Below are positions 1-8,911 of a DNA stretch of 64,000 nt, in pieces. Source of the stretch: Dyadobacter sp. Leaf189 (lineage in GTDB: Bacteria; Bacteroidota; Bacteroidia; Cytophagales; Spirosomataceae); contig NZ_LMPS01000004.1 of NCBI RefSeq assembly GCF_001424405.1, forward strand, positions 368,537 to 432,536. Reading direction: 5' to 3'. The notes under the pieces are model-generated. The model was not told the DNA's origin. It made no database searches and saw only the letters and a program-made list of their open reading frames with translations. Each line of letters opens with the position of its first letter. Position 1 is the stretch's first letter. The position numbers were made by a program, and so were the translations under genes.

Positions 1-2
1 TC

Positions 3-536
3 TATTCAGCCGAGGACGCCAGAAAACCGGTTACTTTTCTGACCTCCTATACCTACAATGGAACTACTACCCAGCTGTCCATCACCGATCCGGACTTTAC
101 CAAGGCAGTTTCCTTTCAAAAATTATGGGATAAAACGGCGAAAACGAGCGGCGGCGAAGGAACCAGCATTCCCATTCTCCGCTACTCCGACTTACTGCTG
201 CTTTATGCAGAAGCATTGAATGAAGTGAACAACGGACCTACTGCCGAAGCTTATGCCGCATTGAACAAAGTACGGACAAGAGCCAAACTTGCGGCATTAA
301 CCGGCCTGACCTACCAGTCATTCAAAGAAGCTGTCTGGCTGGAACGACGCCTGGAACTGACCTTTGAAAACCACCGTCGCTTTGATCTGCTGCGGACCGG
401 CAAACTGATCGATGCCGTGAAAGCCGAAACAACCTTCAACCGGAACCCGAAAATCCAGCCATTCCACGTACTCTTCCCATTCCCGCAATCCGACACGGAT
501 GCCAATCCGAAACTGAAACAAAATGAAGGTTATTAA
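3..536 (+). CDS. RagB/SusD family outer-membrane lipoprotein, C-terminal part
   Basis: The frame is open from base 3, so the gene begins before the window; about 177 codons remain. SusD proteins are surface lipoproteins that cap a SusC channel and bind glycans. The family signature is visible as RYSDLLLLYAEALNE, followed by an alternating helix with the usual AAYAALNKVRTRA-type segment, then LERRLELTFENHRRFDLLR, and the ending PNPKLKQNEGY-like tail that is almost universal in SusD (N..L.QN.GY). The next gene starts 21 bases downstream, so this SusD probably heads the operon running to 6151, with its SusC outside the window. The ligand cannot be told from this fragment. Confidence 0.92.
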   Translation, partial: YSAEDARKPVTFLTSYTYNGTTTQLSITDPDFTKAVSFQKLWDKTAKTSGGEGTSIPILRYSDLLLLYAEALNEVNNGPTAEAYAALNKVRTRAKLAALTGLTYQSFKEAVWLERRLELTFENHRRFDLLRTGKLIDAVKAETTFNRNPKIQPFHVLFPFPQSDTDANPKLKQNEGY

Positions 537-557
537 GCTGATCTCACCAAAACATTT

Positions 558-1853
558 ATGAAAAACTGTTGGATAACCATATGGATATGCGCGCTGGCAG
601 CTGCGTTTTCGGGAATGATTTTTCCGAAAACAAACACCCTCGGCGGCGCGGCCGACATTCCGATCCGGAAAATCGCTTCGGGCAAGATCATCCACCGTTT
701 CCACGACACCTCGCCCATTAGTCCGTCGGGCAAATACATTGCCTTGTTCCGCATCCCTTTCGAGGACCATTATCCCGAAGCAGGTGACGTCGGCGAGGTG
801 GTATTGATAGACATGGCGACTGGCAAGGAAACTGTCATCGAACGTTCTTTTGGCTGGGAAATGCAGGTCGGCGCAAATGTGCAGTGGGGCGCAACCGATC
901 ACGAATTGTTTTACAATCAGGTAGATACCAGCACCTGGAAAGCTTATACCATCCTGCATGACCCGATCCGCAAAACATCCCGGAAATGGGAAGGTGCCAC
1001 ATTCATGGTAACACCGGATGGAAAACAGGCAGCAAGCCACAATATGATCAATTCGGTAAACGCACAGTCGGGATACGGGGTGATTTTGCCTGAAAAATTC
1101 CGCCGCAAAAATTCGGGCGTAGTAAATAACGACGGCCTCTTTGTAACGGATGTAAAAACAGGCAAAACGAAAATGATCGCGTCCATTAAACACATTTTTG
1201 ACGAGGCAAAACCAAAGGTCGGAATTGATGATCCGGACAACTATGAGATCTACACGTTCAAAGCGATGTGGAATGCACAGGGTACCCGGCTGATGACCTG
1301 CCTGATCATCAAACCAAAAACAGGAGGACCGAGAAAAGTGGCGCTCATCACCATTAAGCCCGACGGCAGCGACATCCGCACGGCCGTTACCACGAAACAA
1401 TATGCCAAAGGCGGACACCACATGGCGTGGATGCCAGACGGCGACCATTTCTCCATGAACCTGGAAGTGGACAGCACGAAAAACGGTCTCGAACTGATTA
1501 CCGCGAAGTACGACGGCTCCGAGCTGAAAACCGTATTCTCTCCGGGATCCGGCCACCCCAGTTTTCATCCGAAAGGCCTGCCGCTGATCATTACCGACTC
1601 GTATAACCACGAAAAAAGTGTTGCAAAAGGAGACGGGATCGTGCCGATCCGACTGATGAACACGAAAACCGGCAAGGAGATCCTTCTTGCTCATGTGAAG
1701 GTTCCCAAAGTGGAAGACAATTCCTTCCGGATGGATGCCCACCCTACCTGGGACCGCACCGGCCGATATGTGATTTTTAATGGGTACGACGACGACAACC
1801 GGGGCGTGTACATAGCTGACCTGAAAAAGACAATTGAAGAACTGAAACCTTAA
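558..1853 (+). CDS. Secreted TolB/WD40-like beta-propeller, resembles oligogalacturonate lyase fold
   Basis: A 431-aa protein with an N-terminal hydrophobic signal-like segment (residues 1-20). Beta-propeller blades recur through the chain, with blade signatures such as ISPSGKYIALF, VTPDGKQAA, WMPDGDHFSMN and WDRTGRYVIFNG. Three blades begin with conserved histidines (GGHHMAW, GSGHPSFHP, MDAHPTW), an arrangement reminiscent of the metal-binding histidines of PL22 oligogalacturonate lyases. That comparison is from memory and would need structural confirmation. It sits between SusD and the FAD oxidoreductase with short gaps (21 and 33 bases), so it is probably co-transcribed and acts in the periplasm or at the surface on the product imported by the SusCD pair. 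It could instead be a non-catalytic TolB-like propeller. Confidence 0.6.
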   Translation: MKNCWITIWICALAAAFSGMIFPKTNTLGGAADIPIRKIASGKIIHRFHDTSPISPSGKYIALFRIPFEDHYPEAGDVGEVVLIDMATGKETVIERSFGWEMQVGANVQWGATDHELFYNQVDTSTWKAYTILHDPIRKTSRKWEGATFMVTPDGKQAASHNMINSVNAQSGYGVILPEKFRRKNSGVVNNDGLFVTDVKTGKTKMIASIKHIFDEAKPKVGIDDPDNYEIYTFKAMWNAQGTRLMTCLIIKPKTGGPRKVALITIKPDGSDIRTAVTTKQYAKGGHHMAWMPDGDHFSMNLEVDSTKNGLELITAKYDGSELKTVFSPGSGHPSFHPKGLPLIITDSYNHEKSVAKGDGIVPIRLMNTKTGKEILLAHVKVPKVEDNSFRMDAHPTWDRTGRYVIFNGYDDDNRGVYIADLKKTIEELKP

Positions 1854-1886
1854 CCACTTGTCCCTGACAAGTTAAAAACCTTTATA

Positions 1887-4800
1887 ATGGACAGGCGTAA
1901 ATTTCTAAATCTGACATTACCCGCCACCGGCGCCGTATTCCTGACCAGCTCGTTGCTCAGCGAGCAGGCAATGGCCGAGATCGGGCGGCAGTTCGATGGC
2001 AAGAATGCGGTCGGGCATTACGATATTGTGATCAATGGCGCGGGACTTTCGGGCTACTTCGCTGCGCTCCACGCTGCTTCGAAAGGAAAAAAAGTACTGG
2101 TCGTGGAAAAACGGTCGAGTCCGGGATTTGACATGGCTGCCAAAAGCCGGCTCTGGCTCAATGCACAAGGATTCGACACATTACGGCCCGACTTGCAGGA
2201 ACTGCTGCTACCCGAGCAGGAGCTTATGGAAATCAAGAACACCAAAGGTACCGGCAAAGGAAAAAGTCAGCTGGGCGACCATATTGCGCTTTTCAAAGGC
2301 AGCATCCGTAAAGGAATGGTGCGCAACCTGCTCGTCGGCAAAGTGGATCTTTTGCTAATGACCGACACCTGTGGGTTGTTTGAAAGTAAAGGTCAGGTAA
2401 GCGGCGTGTTGCTGGCTACCAAACAGGGCGTTTTTTCAGTTCCGTGTAAAACCTTTATCGATGCTTCGGACCAGCTTATATTCAGCCGCCGACTTGCAGG
2501 AAAGTCGCTGAAAGTGCAGAAAGCGGGTTTTGTAATGGAATTAAATAAAGTAAGTAAACCGGCATTTAGGGAGATTAAAGCAGATGCAGCTTTTGGATTG
2601 GATGGAAATAAGCTGACATTATATCCGGGAAAACTCTCGGACGACCACGCATTTCTTGCATTCGAATATACCGTCGATACCGACAAACTGGAAGAGATCG
2701 AGCACAAAGGCAGACAGATCGCCACGCAGCTCGGCTCTAAAATCAAGACCCTGGGCGCAGGTTTATCAACCGCCCAGATCCAGCAATACGCATTAGAAGC
2801 CTCGCTGACATTGGCTGACAATGCAGCACCAACTCCTTCATTGAATGGACATTATGTATTGGATAGTACCGCTTCACCCCTTTCCGCGACGGCACTTTTA
2901 GCATTAGAAAAAAATGCACAGGCCCTGGTAGACCGGATAAAGATCCCGTCACAAACCGCAACTCCGCAAAACCTGATCCTTCCCGGTAAAAAACTGGATA
3001 TCAAGAAGGTGAAATTCGAAGAGGTGGACGAGCCGGGGTTCAATGTGCCGTTACAGGCTGTGCATCTCGATTGGATGGACGCAGTCGTTGCCAAGAAGCA
3101 AACGCAGGTGATTGTCGCGGGCGGAGGTACAGCCGGGGCACTTGCTGCGGCCGGTTCGGTGGAAAAAGGCGCGGATACCATCGTGGTGGACTATTTCAAT
3201 GACCTCGGCGGCACCAAAACCATGGGTGGCGTCATGGGTTATTACCACGGCGTGAAAGAAAATGTATTTTTCAAAAAACAAAATGAAGAAGCGGAAAGAC
3301 TTGCGCTGGAAGCTAATATGAACAAAAAGATCGGGCGGCAGATCTATCACCTGCGCTCGGTGGTGGAAAAAGGCGGGCAGTTTCTGACCTCGGCGATACT
3401 TTGCCAGGCAGTTACAAAAGACAACACCGTGAAAGGTGTAGTAGTATGCCGCCACGGACAGCTGGAAATGGTGCTCGGGGAAGTGACCATCGATGCTACC
3501 GGAGATGGCGACGTAGCTGCGATGGCGGGTGCTAGTTTCAAGATCGGCGATTCGCGCATCGGATTCACACAAAATTACAGTCAGTGGGACATTGCCGGTG
3601 CGGGGAAACTACCCTCGGCCACCAACCGCGACTACGACATTCTCGACAACCGGAAAGTCTCCGAGCAGCAGCGTGGCCTTTTTATCTCGCATTATGAGGC
3701 GCATTGCTATGACTTCCACCCGTTCATGACCGTGCGCGAATCGCGGCGCATTGATGGTATCCATAATCTGGATCTGATTGATTGTGTTGAAAAACGGCAT
3801 TTCGAGGACGTACTGGCACTGGCGAGCAGCGATTTCGACCCGCACAATGTAGCTTCGTCAGAGTATAGCAAATGTGGATTTCTGCTACCCCATTCCAATG
3901 ACATTACCGTTGAAATTCCTTACCGATCCATTGTTCCCAAAAAACTCGATGGCCTGCTGATATCGGGCCGTGGGTTTGGGCAAAGCCGTAATGCATTGCA
4001 GTTCACACGGATGACCGCGGATTTGCTCGTGCTGGGTTACCTCACCGGACAAATTGCTGCCGACATAGCCTGGAAAAAAGTGCGTCCGAGAGATTACAGC
4101 GTCAGCACTTTGCAAAAAGAATGGGTTTCGCTGGGATATCTTCCGGCTGAATATTTAAGCAAAAAACCGGGCGACCTCCGCGCCGACAAAGCGGAAATAG
4201 AACGCCGCGTGCAACAGCTGGAATCCGGCGCGCCGGAATACCTGTATGAATGCAGCCGGGTGGAGAAATCGCTGATCTTGCCACTGATCAAAGAACGTTT
4301 CGAGAAAACTGATCGTCCGGAAGGGAAGCTGCTGCTTGCTAAAATGCTGGCATGGTTTGGCGATGCCGGCGGAAATGCCCTCATCGGCGAGGAGCTGGCC
4401 AATTTATTCGAACTGGAACAGGAAGACGGTTATCCAAAGGGGTATATCGACGATTACGACAACATCCGCGGCCGGCCGAAGAACAAGCTGGAAGGACTGT
4501 TCTGGAAAATCAATCAGAACATCGCATTGCTGGGTATGTCGGGAAGTGGTTCGGAAACGGCAAAAATCCGGCATATTCTTGAAAAGACAGCTTCCGGCGG
4601 CGGAATGGTACCGCGCACCAGCGACTACTTCAATGAGCGCATTGATATCAAATTTGTCCCGTTTCACAACCGCATTGTCGCGCTTGCGGTGTATGCTGAA
4701 CGTCTGCCCGACCCTTCATTGATCAGCGGGTTCGAAAACGTATTGAAAGATCCGAACGTGGGCGGTTTTGTGACTTCAACCTACGAAAAAGTGAGGTGGC

Positions 4801-5051
4801 GCGTATACGGCGGATCGCTGGAAATCAGCGTGGCGGCGGCCATGGCGCGGTGCGGAAGCAAAAAAGGATACGAGCTTTTACAAGCCTACCTCGGAGATCT
4901 GCATTATAATTACAAAACATTTGCACTCAGTGAACTCAAAGAACTCACAGGGAAAAATTGGGATTACAAGCCCCAGGATTGGCAAAAACACCTGGCGGGA
5001 CTCTCCTATCCGCAACCTGTGAAGGCATTAAAAAAAGAAGTAGAAATCTAG
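1887..5051 (+). CDS. Tat-exported FAD-dependent oxidoreductase with two Rossmann motifs
   Basis: A 1054-aa flavoprotein. The N-terminus MDRRKFLNLTLPATG followed by a hydrophobic stretch and AMA looks like a twin-arginine signal, implying export of the folded holoprotein. Two dinucleotide-binding motifs are visible: GAGLSG at residues 51-56 and GGGTAG at 412-417. The second is followed by DLGGTKTMGGVMGYYHG, by IDATGDGDVAAMAGA, and by LLISGRGFGQSRNALQFTRM with LGYLTGQIAADIAW, which is the pattern of the FAD_oxidored (PF12831) family. The last 300 or so residues are helical and repeat-like (HEAT-like), not part of the flavin fold. The stop lies 5 bases before the start of the SGAT protein. The substrate is unknown; oxidation of an imported sugar or related ring compound is an inference from the SusD context. 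Confidence 0.82.
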   Translation: MDRRKFLNLTLPATGAVFLTSSLLSEQAMAEIGRQFDGKNAVGHYDIVINGAGLSGYFAALHAASKGKKVLVVEKRSSPGFDMAAKSRLWLNAQGFDTLRPDLQELLLPEQELMEIKNTKGTGKGKSQLGDHIALFKGSIRKGMVRNLLVGKVDLLLMTDTCGLFESKGQVSGVLLATKQGVFSVPCKTFIDASDQLIFSRRLAGKSLKVQKAGFVMELNKVSKPAFREIKADAAFGLDGNKLTLYPGKLSDDHAFLAFEYTVDTDKLEEIEHKGRQIATQLGSKIKTLGAGLSTAQIQQYALEASLTLADNAAPTPSLNGHYVLDSTASPLSATALLALEKNAQALVDRIKIPSQTATPQNLILPGKKLDIKKVKFEEVDEPGFNVPLQAVHLDWMDAVVAKKQTQVIVAGGGTAGALAAAGSVEKGADTIVVDYFNDLGGTKTMGGVMGYYHGVKENVFFKKQNEEAERLALEANMNKKIGRQIYHLRSVVEKGGQFLTSAILCQAVTKDNTVKGVVVCRHGQLEMVLGEVTIDATGDGDVAAMAGASFKIGDSRIGFTQNYSQWDIAGAGKLPSATNRDYDILDNRKVSEQQRGLFISHYEAHCYDFHPFMTVRESRRIDGIHNLDLIDCVEKRHFEDVLALASSDFDPHNVASSEYSKCGFLLPHSNDITVEIPYRSIVPKKLDGLLISGRGFGQSRNALQFTRMTADLLVLGYLTGQIAADIAWKKVRPRDYSVSTLQKEWVSLGYLPAEYLSKKPGDLRADKAEIERRVQQLESGAPEYLYECSRVEKSLILPLIKERFEKTDRPEGKLLLAKMLAWFGDAGGNALIGEELANLFELEQEDGYPKGYIDDYDNIRGRPKNKLEGLFWKINQNIALLGMSGSGSETAKIRHILEKTASGGGMVPRTSDYFNERIDIKFVPFHNRIVALAVYAERLPDPSLISGFENVLKDPNVGGFVTSTYEKVRWRVYGGSLEISVAAAMARCGSKKGYELLQAYLGDLHYNYKTFALSELKELTGKNWDYKPQDWQKHLAGLSYPQPVKALKKEVEI

Positions 5052-5056
5052 TATCA

Positions 5057-6151
5057 ATGCTAAAAAACCGATTGATACCGCTGCTTTTCCTGCTTTCCAC
5101 CACGCTGACTTTCGGGCAGCTGGTGGAAAGAACGTATTATCGGACTCCCGAGCTGGAAAGGCTGAATTTGATTACCGAAGGATTCTCAGCAAGCATTAAC
5201 GACGACCATATGGAACCCTTTGCCGTCCGGGAATTTACTTCCCCAGACGGCCTTATTTACTGGTACCGGCGCATTGCCACCGAAGTATGCCTCACGGGCG
5301 ACTGCCGCCCGATAGACGTTGGGATTTACTGGGACGGAACAGGCGACTTTGCTGGTTTGGAAGTTTTTAAAGAGCCGTTAACCAAAACCGACCACAGCGA
5401 TTTCTCCACGTTCGACTACCGGAGATTGATGTCGATCCTGAACGACGACTGGTCGCCATTGCGGGAATATTCACTGAGCGAGCTGGTGGACGAAAAAAAA
5501 GAAGACAGTGTCGATGTGGTTTCAGGTGCGACTAAACATGAAATCGCGCAGGCGGCGGTGGAAAAGGCCGTTTACACCACACATACACTCTGGCATTTAA
5601 TCCATGTAGGAGAAAAAGAACAACTTGCAAAACTGACCGCCGCAAGATTGAATGACAAAAATCTCCTGGAAAAAGCATTGCAGGCACAACGCGAAAAGTA
5701 TCAGCCTTTTTTGCTCGATATGTTTGCGCAGGGAAATCTGCCGCAAAACAGCTTCACAGAATCGCTCGTTCTAAGCAGTCTTACCGATGCTGCAAATCCT
5801 ACGCTGCACGCGGTGACGCTCAATGCATTACAGCAGCTGGACCTGACGCAACCTGCATTACAGGACCGTCTGGCAGCCATTTACAAAAATAAAAAACAGC
5901 CCGAGCGCGTGGAGATACTGACCCGGTTACGACCGGCAGCCCAGCTATCGGAAAACTTTTACACTACTTTGGCAGAAGATTTAAGTGCGGAAAATCCCTG
6001 GATGTCTGTCAAAATTCTCGCCGCATTAAAGCACAGTCGCACACAATCCCCGCAGGTTCTTGAAACTGTAAAAAAGCTATCGCAAAGCGATATACCTGTC
6101 GTGCAAAAGGCGGTAAAAGAATTTGAAAGCGCACGATCAGTCTCGCGATAA
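5057..6151 (+). CDS. Secreted protein with FMN_bind-like SGAT motif
   Basis: The start at 5057 (MLKNRLIPLLFLLS) gives 364 aa with a clean signal peptide ending near TFGQ; an upstream in-frame ATG at 4958 lies inside the previous gene and is less likely. Residues 156-159 read SGAT in the context DVVSGATKHEIAQAAVEKAV. This resembles the FMN-attachment motif of NqrC/RnfG-type domains, where ApbE links FMN through a phosphoester to the threonine. The segment before it (IYWDGTGDFAGLEVF, LTKTDHSDF, LNDDW) is also in keeping with an FMN_bind fold. The C-terminal half is helical and HEAT-like. Being 5 bases behind the FAD oxidoreductase suggests the two form an extracytoplasmic electron-transfer pair. 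The family assignment is by motif only. Confidence 0.6.
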   Translation: MLKNRLIPLLFLLSTTLTFGQLVERTYYRTPELERLNLITEGFSASINDDHMEPFAVREFTSPDGLIYWYRRIATEVCLTGDCRPIDVGIYWDGTGDFAGLEVFKEPLTKTDHSDFSTFDYRRLMSILNDDWSPLREYSLSELVDEKKEDSVDVVSGATKHEIAQAAVEKAVYTTHTLWHLIHVGEKEQLAKLTAARLNDKNLLEKALQAQREKYQPFLLDMFAQGNLPQNSFTESLVLSSLTDAANPTLHAVTLNALQQLDLTQPALQDRLAAIYKNKKQPERVEILTRLRPAAQLSENFYTTLAEDLSAENPWMSVKILAALKHSRTQSPQVLETVKKLSQSDIPVVQKAVKEFESARSVSR

Positions 6152-6161
6152 CAACTTCAAA

Positions 6162-6184
6162 AAGGTGCTCAAATGGAGCACCTT
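6162..6184 (+). terminator. Stem-loop after the flavoprotein operon
   Basis: Nine-base perfect arms (AAGGTGCTC at 6162-6170 and its complement at 6176-6184) with a 5-base loop lie 11 bases after the stop of the SGAT protein. The following sequence is only moderately T-rich, so termination may be weak or Rho-assisted. Confidence 0.5.
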
Positions 6185-6522
6185 CCTCAACCCCTCATTA
6201 TCAGAGTTCCCTTCCAAATCACACGTGGCCCAGTGCCTTTGCCTTCACTTTTTCTGGGTTTGTCGAAGATTAATTTGCATTCATCGAATGCTATATCGCA
6301 TTTGTCGATTTTTTTTGAAGCGAGTCTGGCATTAAAGTAACTTTCTTACAAGTTAAACGTCCCTCTGTACCAGAAAGCTCCTCACACTATTCAGTGCATT
6401 ACTGCCTGCAATTTAACAATGCAATATGGAAGCGTATACAGTGTCGCGTTTAACATAGCATATTGTTTTACCTACGCGCATTCCAATTACACAAGTGAAC
6501 ATCAACTCTAAAATAATAACAT
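6185..6522. other. A/T-rich intergenic region without a supported gene
   Basis: This gap between two same-strand genes holds no convincing coding sequence. A 70-codon open frame overlapping it (6123-6335) has no recognisable composition, signal or family pattern. The DNA is visibly richer in A and T than the preceding operon and marks the switch in base composition at the left edge of the T9SS island. The promoter of the protease gene at 6523 should lie in its right half, but I could not pick a convincing TAnnTTTG motif. Confidence 0.5.
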
Positions 6523-8100
6523 ATGAAAAACGCTCTACAAAGGATTGCATTTATTCTCATGGTATGCAGCTCGATTTGCATAAGAGAATCTGTCGCACAA
6601 AGTGATGTACAATGTGCACCTCCCGGCTATCTCATTCCTGCAAATGCGGTATGCCAGATATCAGTGAATGGTGTTGTTGCATCAGGTATTTTATTGAATA
6701 ATGAAAACAATGATAAAAAGCCATATGTATTAACAGCCAGACATATTTTGACTGCTAACAACTTTGATGTAAGCCTATCGGCTGCTGAAAAGGCATCTGC
6801 GCAAAATGCAACATTTACATTCAAACTTCGTCGTATAACCTGTGGCGGTACCGTCAACGAGACAACGGAAGTTTATACCGGAGCAATTTTTAGAGCTGCG
6901 GACTTCTTTACCGATTTTGCTTTATTGGAGATACATCCTAACAATTTGCCCCTTGATCCTGATCTCGTTTATGCAGGTTGGAAAAGAGAGTCTCCCTCCG
7001 GAAATTTCTCGCACATTGCACATCCAAATGGTGATCCCCAAAAAATATCGTTTGGACATAAAGCGACAATACAATCCTATGATCCGTGGAAAACAACTGT
7101 CAACTGGGACCAGGGAGGAACTTCATCCGGAGCGTCTGGCGGTGCATTATTCAACGATGCAAAACAAGTTATCGGAGCGCTGTCATATGCCGAAAACTTC
7201 GGAAGGTTTGATAAAATGTGGGACAGGTCTTCATCGACCGACAAGCAATTAAAATACTGGCTTTCTCCGTATTCCAATCTGTCCAGCATGGATTATCTGA
7301 AACCGTTTTCCTTTAACGGAATACGTCCGGAAATTCTTTGTTATGGCACGAACAGGACTGTAAACATGCCCCACCTGGCGCCAGGTCAGAATGTTACATG
7401 GACTACATCAAGTAATGTCTCAATTGTAAATTCAGGCGGCAACTTTGCAAACATTACAGCCAATGGTCCAAGTGCGTCGGGTTGGGGCTGGGTCAGGGCC
7501 ACGTGGGAAGGCCAGGCGATAACGTTGGACCTTACAGTGGGAAAACCTGCATTGAACCTGTTGACCTATGATTTTTCAAACACCCCTGTCAGTGCCCTGA
7601 CGGTAGTGACGCCCTACGATAACCACTACATGACACTCTATCCGGTTCGCAATACCTCCTATTCGTGGAATCAAAGCTGGAGTAGCGGCGTCCCGAGCGG
7701 ATCACCTGGCGTAAACCGGTTTGACTTTCAACTACAACCAGGACAAAGCCTTTTTTTCAGTCCGCTTTCCGTTACGAACGAATGTGGCACGTCTACAAGA
7801 ACAATTGAATTTTGGGCTAACTGGTCGTCCATTCTCGTCTATCCCAATCCTGCAAGCAATGTGTTAACAGTTGAATTTAGCAGGACCGACCAGAAAGAAC
7901 TGATGCCGGATGCGATATATCTTTTTAGCGATAAGTCATCAACTCCTGCTTTAACCATGGATGTAGCGAGTGAAGGGGCACGAAAAAATATCGTCAATAA
8001 TAAAGTGGAGATCGACGTAAGCAAATTTGAAAGAGGAACTTACTTCGTTCATCTTGTAAAAGGTAAAAAAGTAGAGAAACGAAGGGTCAATATTAAGTAA
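6523..8100 (+). CDS. T9SS-secreted trypsin-like serine protease
   Basis: A 525-aa secreted protein with a signal peptide ending near residue 26 (SVAQ). A chymotrypsin-fold catalytic triad is readable: His74 in LTARHIL, Asp131 in TDFALLEI and Ser205 in GASGGALF. Cysteines at 31, 44 and 107 could form disulfides, and the spacing recalls bacterial lysyl endopeptidases, although substrate specificity cannot be read reliably. Residues about 270-440 look like a beta-sandwich region. The C-terminus begins ILVYPNPASNVLTVEF and ends GTYFVHLVKGKKVEKRRVNIK-like, a type A T9SS sorting domain, so the enzyme should cross the outer membrane by type IX secretion. Codon use is A/T-richer than in the flanking operons, suggesting separate ancestry. 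Confidence 0.85.
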   Translation: MKNALQRIAFILMVCSSICIRESVAQSDVQCAPPGYLIPANAVCQISVNGVVASGILLNNENNDKKPYVLTARHILTANNFDVSLSAAEKASAQNATFTFKLRRITCGGTVNETTEVYTGAIFRAADFFTDFALLEIHPNNLPLDPDLVYAGWKRESPSGNFSHIAHPNGDPQKISFGHKATIQSYDPWKTTVNWDQGGTSSGASGGALFNDAKQVIGALSYAENFGRFDKMWDRSSSTDKQLKYWLSPYSNLSSMDYLKPFSFNGIRPEILCYGTNRTVNMPHLAPGQNVTWTTSSNVSIVNSGGNFANITANGPSASGWGWVRATWEGQAITLDLTVGKPALNLLTYDFSNTPVSALTVVTPYDNHYMTLYPVRNTSYSWNQSWSSGVPSGSPGVNRFDFQLQPGQSLFFSPLSVTNECGTSTRTIEFWANWSSILVYPNPASNVLTVEFSRTDQKELMPDAIYLFSDKSSTPALTMDVASEGARKNIVNNKVEIDVSKFERGTYFVHLVKGKKVEKRRVNIK

Positions 8101-8214
8101 GACGACACTTCCATTCTGACAATCCTGGCAGCTGTTACCTCACAGTATATTACTTACTTTTTCCGAGTAGTTTATTTAATTAAACAATCACAATCACCAA
8201 AACTATTTTAGTAA

Positions 8215-8883
8215 ATGTCGCCGAAAATTGCGCTATCATTTCTGTATTTATTGTTTCTAATCGCATTTGCATTTGTTCCGCAAACCAATGCCCAAGATTT
8301 GACAAAATCTAATAACAATTTCCAAAATGAATTACATTGGGATTTAAGCATTGATGCTTACAATCTGCTAAAATCAGGAACACCGTTAATGATGTTGAGA
8401 TATGCGAAAAATCCGGAAAAGAGTGCGCTCCGTCTTAATATTGGCTTTGATTATGACAACTTGAAGCCTTCCGGAAAAGTAGACTCACTCTCTCCTGACA
8501 TTACGCTTTATACGCAATCAACATTGAATTATTTGTTGGAAGCCGGGATAGAATTCAGAAAATCAAACGGCCGGTTCCAGTTGTTTTATGGACCTAACGC
8601 AAGTTATTCCTGGTATAAACAAAAGAATGTTCCTTCGGATCAGTTGCCAGAAACATTTGAAACTTCGACCGTCACTGTTGGCAAAATTGGAGCGGGCGCG
8701 TTTGTTGGAGTTCGTTATTTCGTACTTAAAAATCTGGCAATCTCCACAGAAACTTCTTTGGCCTATTATGCGCAGAGATCCAAAGCATTTATTGGACAAA
8801 ATTCAAATGAAGCGGGCGTTACACGCGGATACGGAATTAAATTCCTGCCATTAAACCATCTGTACATTTCATTTTTTTTCTAA
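8215..8883 (+). CDS. Small outer-membrane beta-barrel protein
   Basis: 222 aa with a signal peptide ending near residue 26 (TNAQ), then alternating polar/hydrophobic strands separated by turns (for example LRLNIGFDYDNL, FQLFYGPNASYSWYK, GAGAFVGVRYFVL, LAISTETSLAYYAQ) and a C-terminal aromatic strand ending LYISFFF. That last-strand pattern is typical of porin-like barrels assembled by BAM. No family is recognised with certainty. It sits between two T9SS cargo genes with gaps of 114 and 28 bases and shares their A/T-rich composition, so it may be linked to their surface function, but this is inference from position. Confidence 0.6.
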   Translation: MSPKIALSFLYLLFLIAFAFVPQTNAQDLTKSNNNFQNELHWDLSIDAYNLLKSGTPLMMLRYAKNPEKSALRLNIGFDYDNLKPSGKVDSLSPDITLYTQSTLNYLLEAGIEFRKSNGRFQLFYGPNASYSWYKQKNVPSDQLPETFETSTVTVGKIGAGAFVGVRYFVLKNLAISTETSLAYYAQRSKAFIGQNSNEAGVTRGYGIKFLPLNHLYISFFF

Positions 8884-8911
8884 TCATCTAACAGTATAAC
8901 TATTATGCCCT

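Noticed and set aside
318-1742. 474-codon minus-strand open frame opposite the beta-propeller gene
   Set aside because: The plus-strand frame has a clear signal peptide and blade motifs and fits the operon; the opposite frame shows only low-information sequence rich in Phe, Arg and Val.
6123-6335. 70-codon open frame after the SGAT protein
   Set aside because: Starts inside the previous gene, no family pattern and it spans the stem-loop at 6162, so it is noise.
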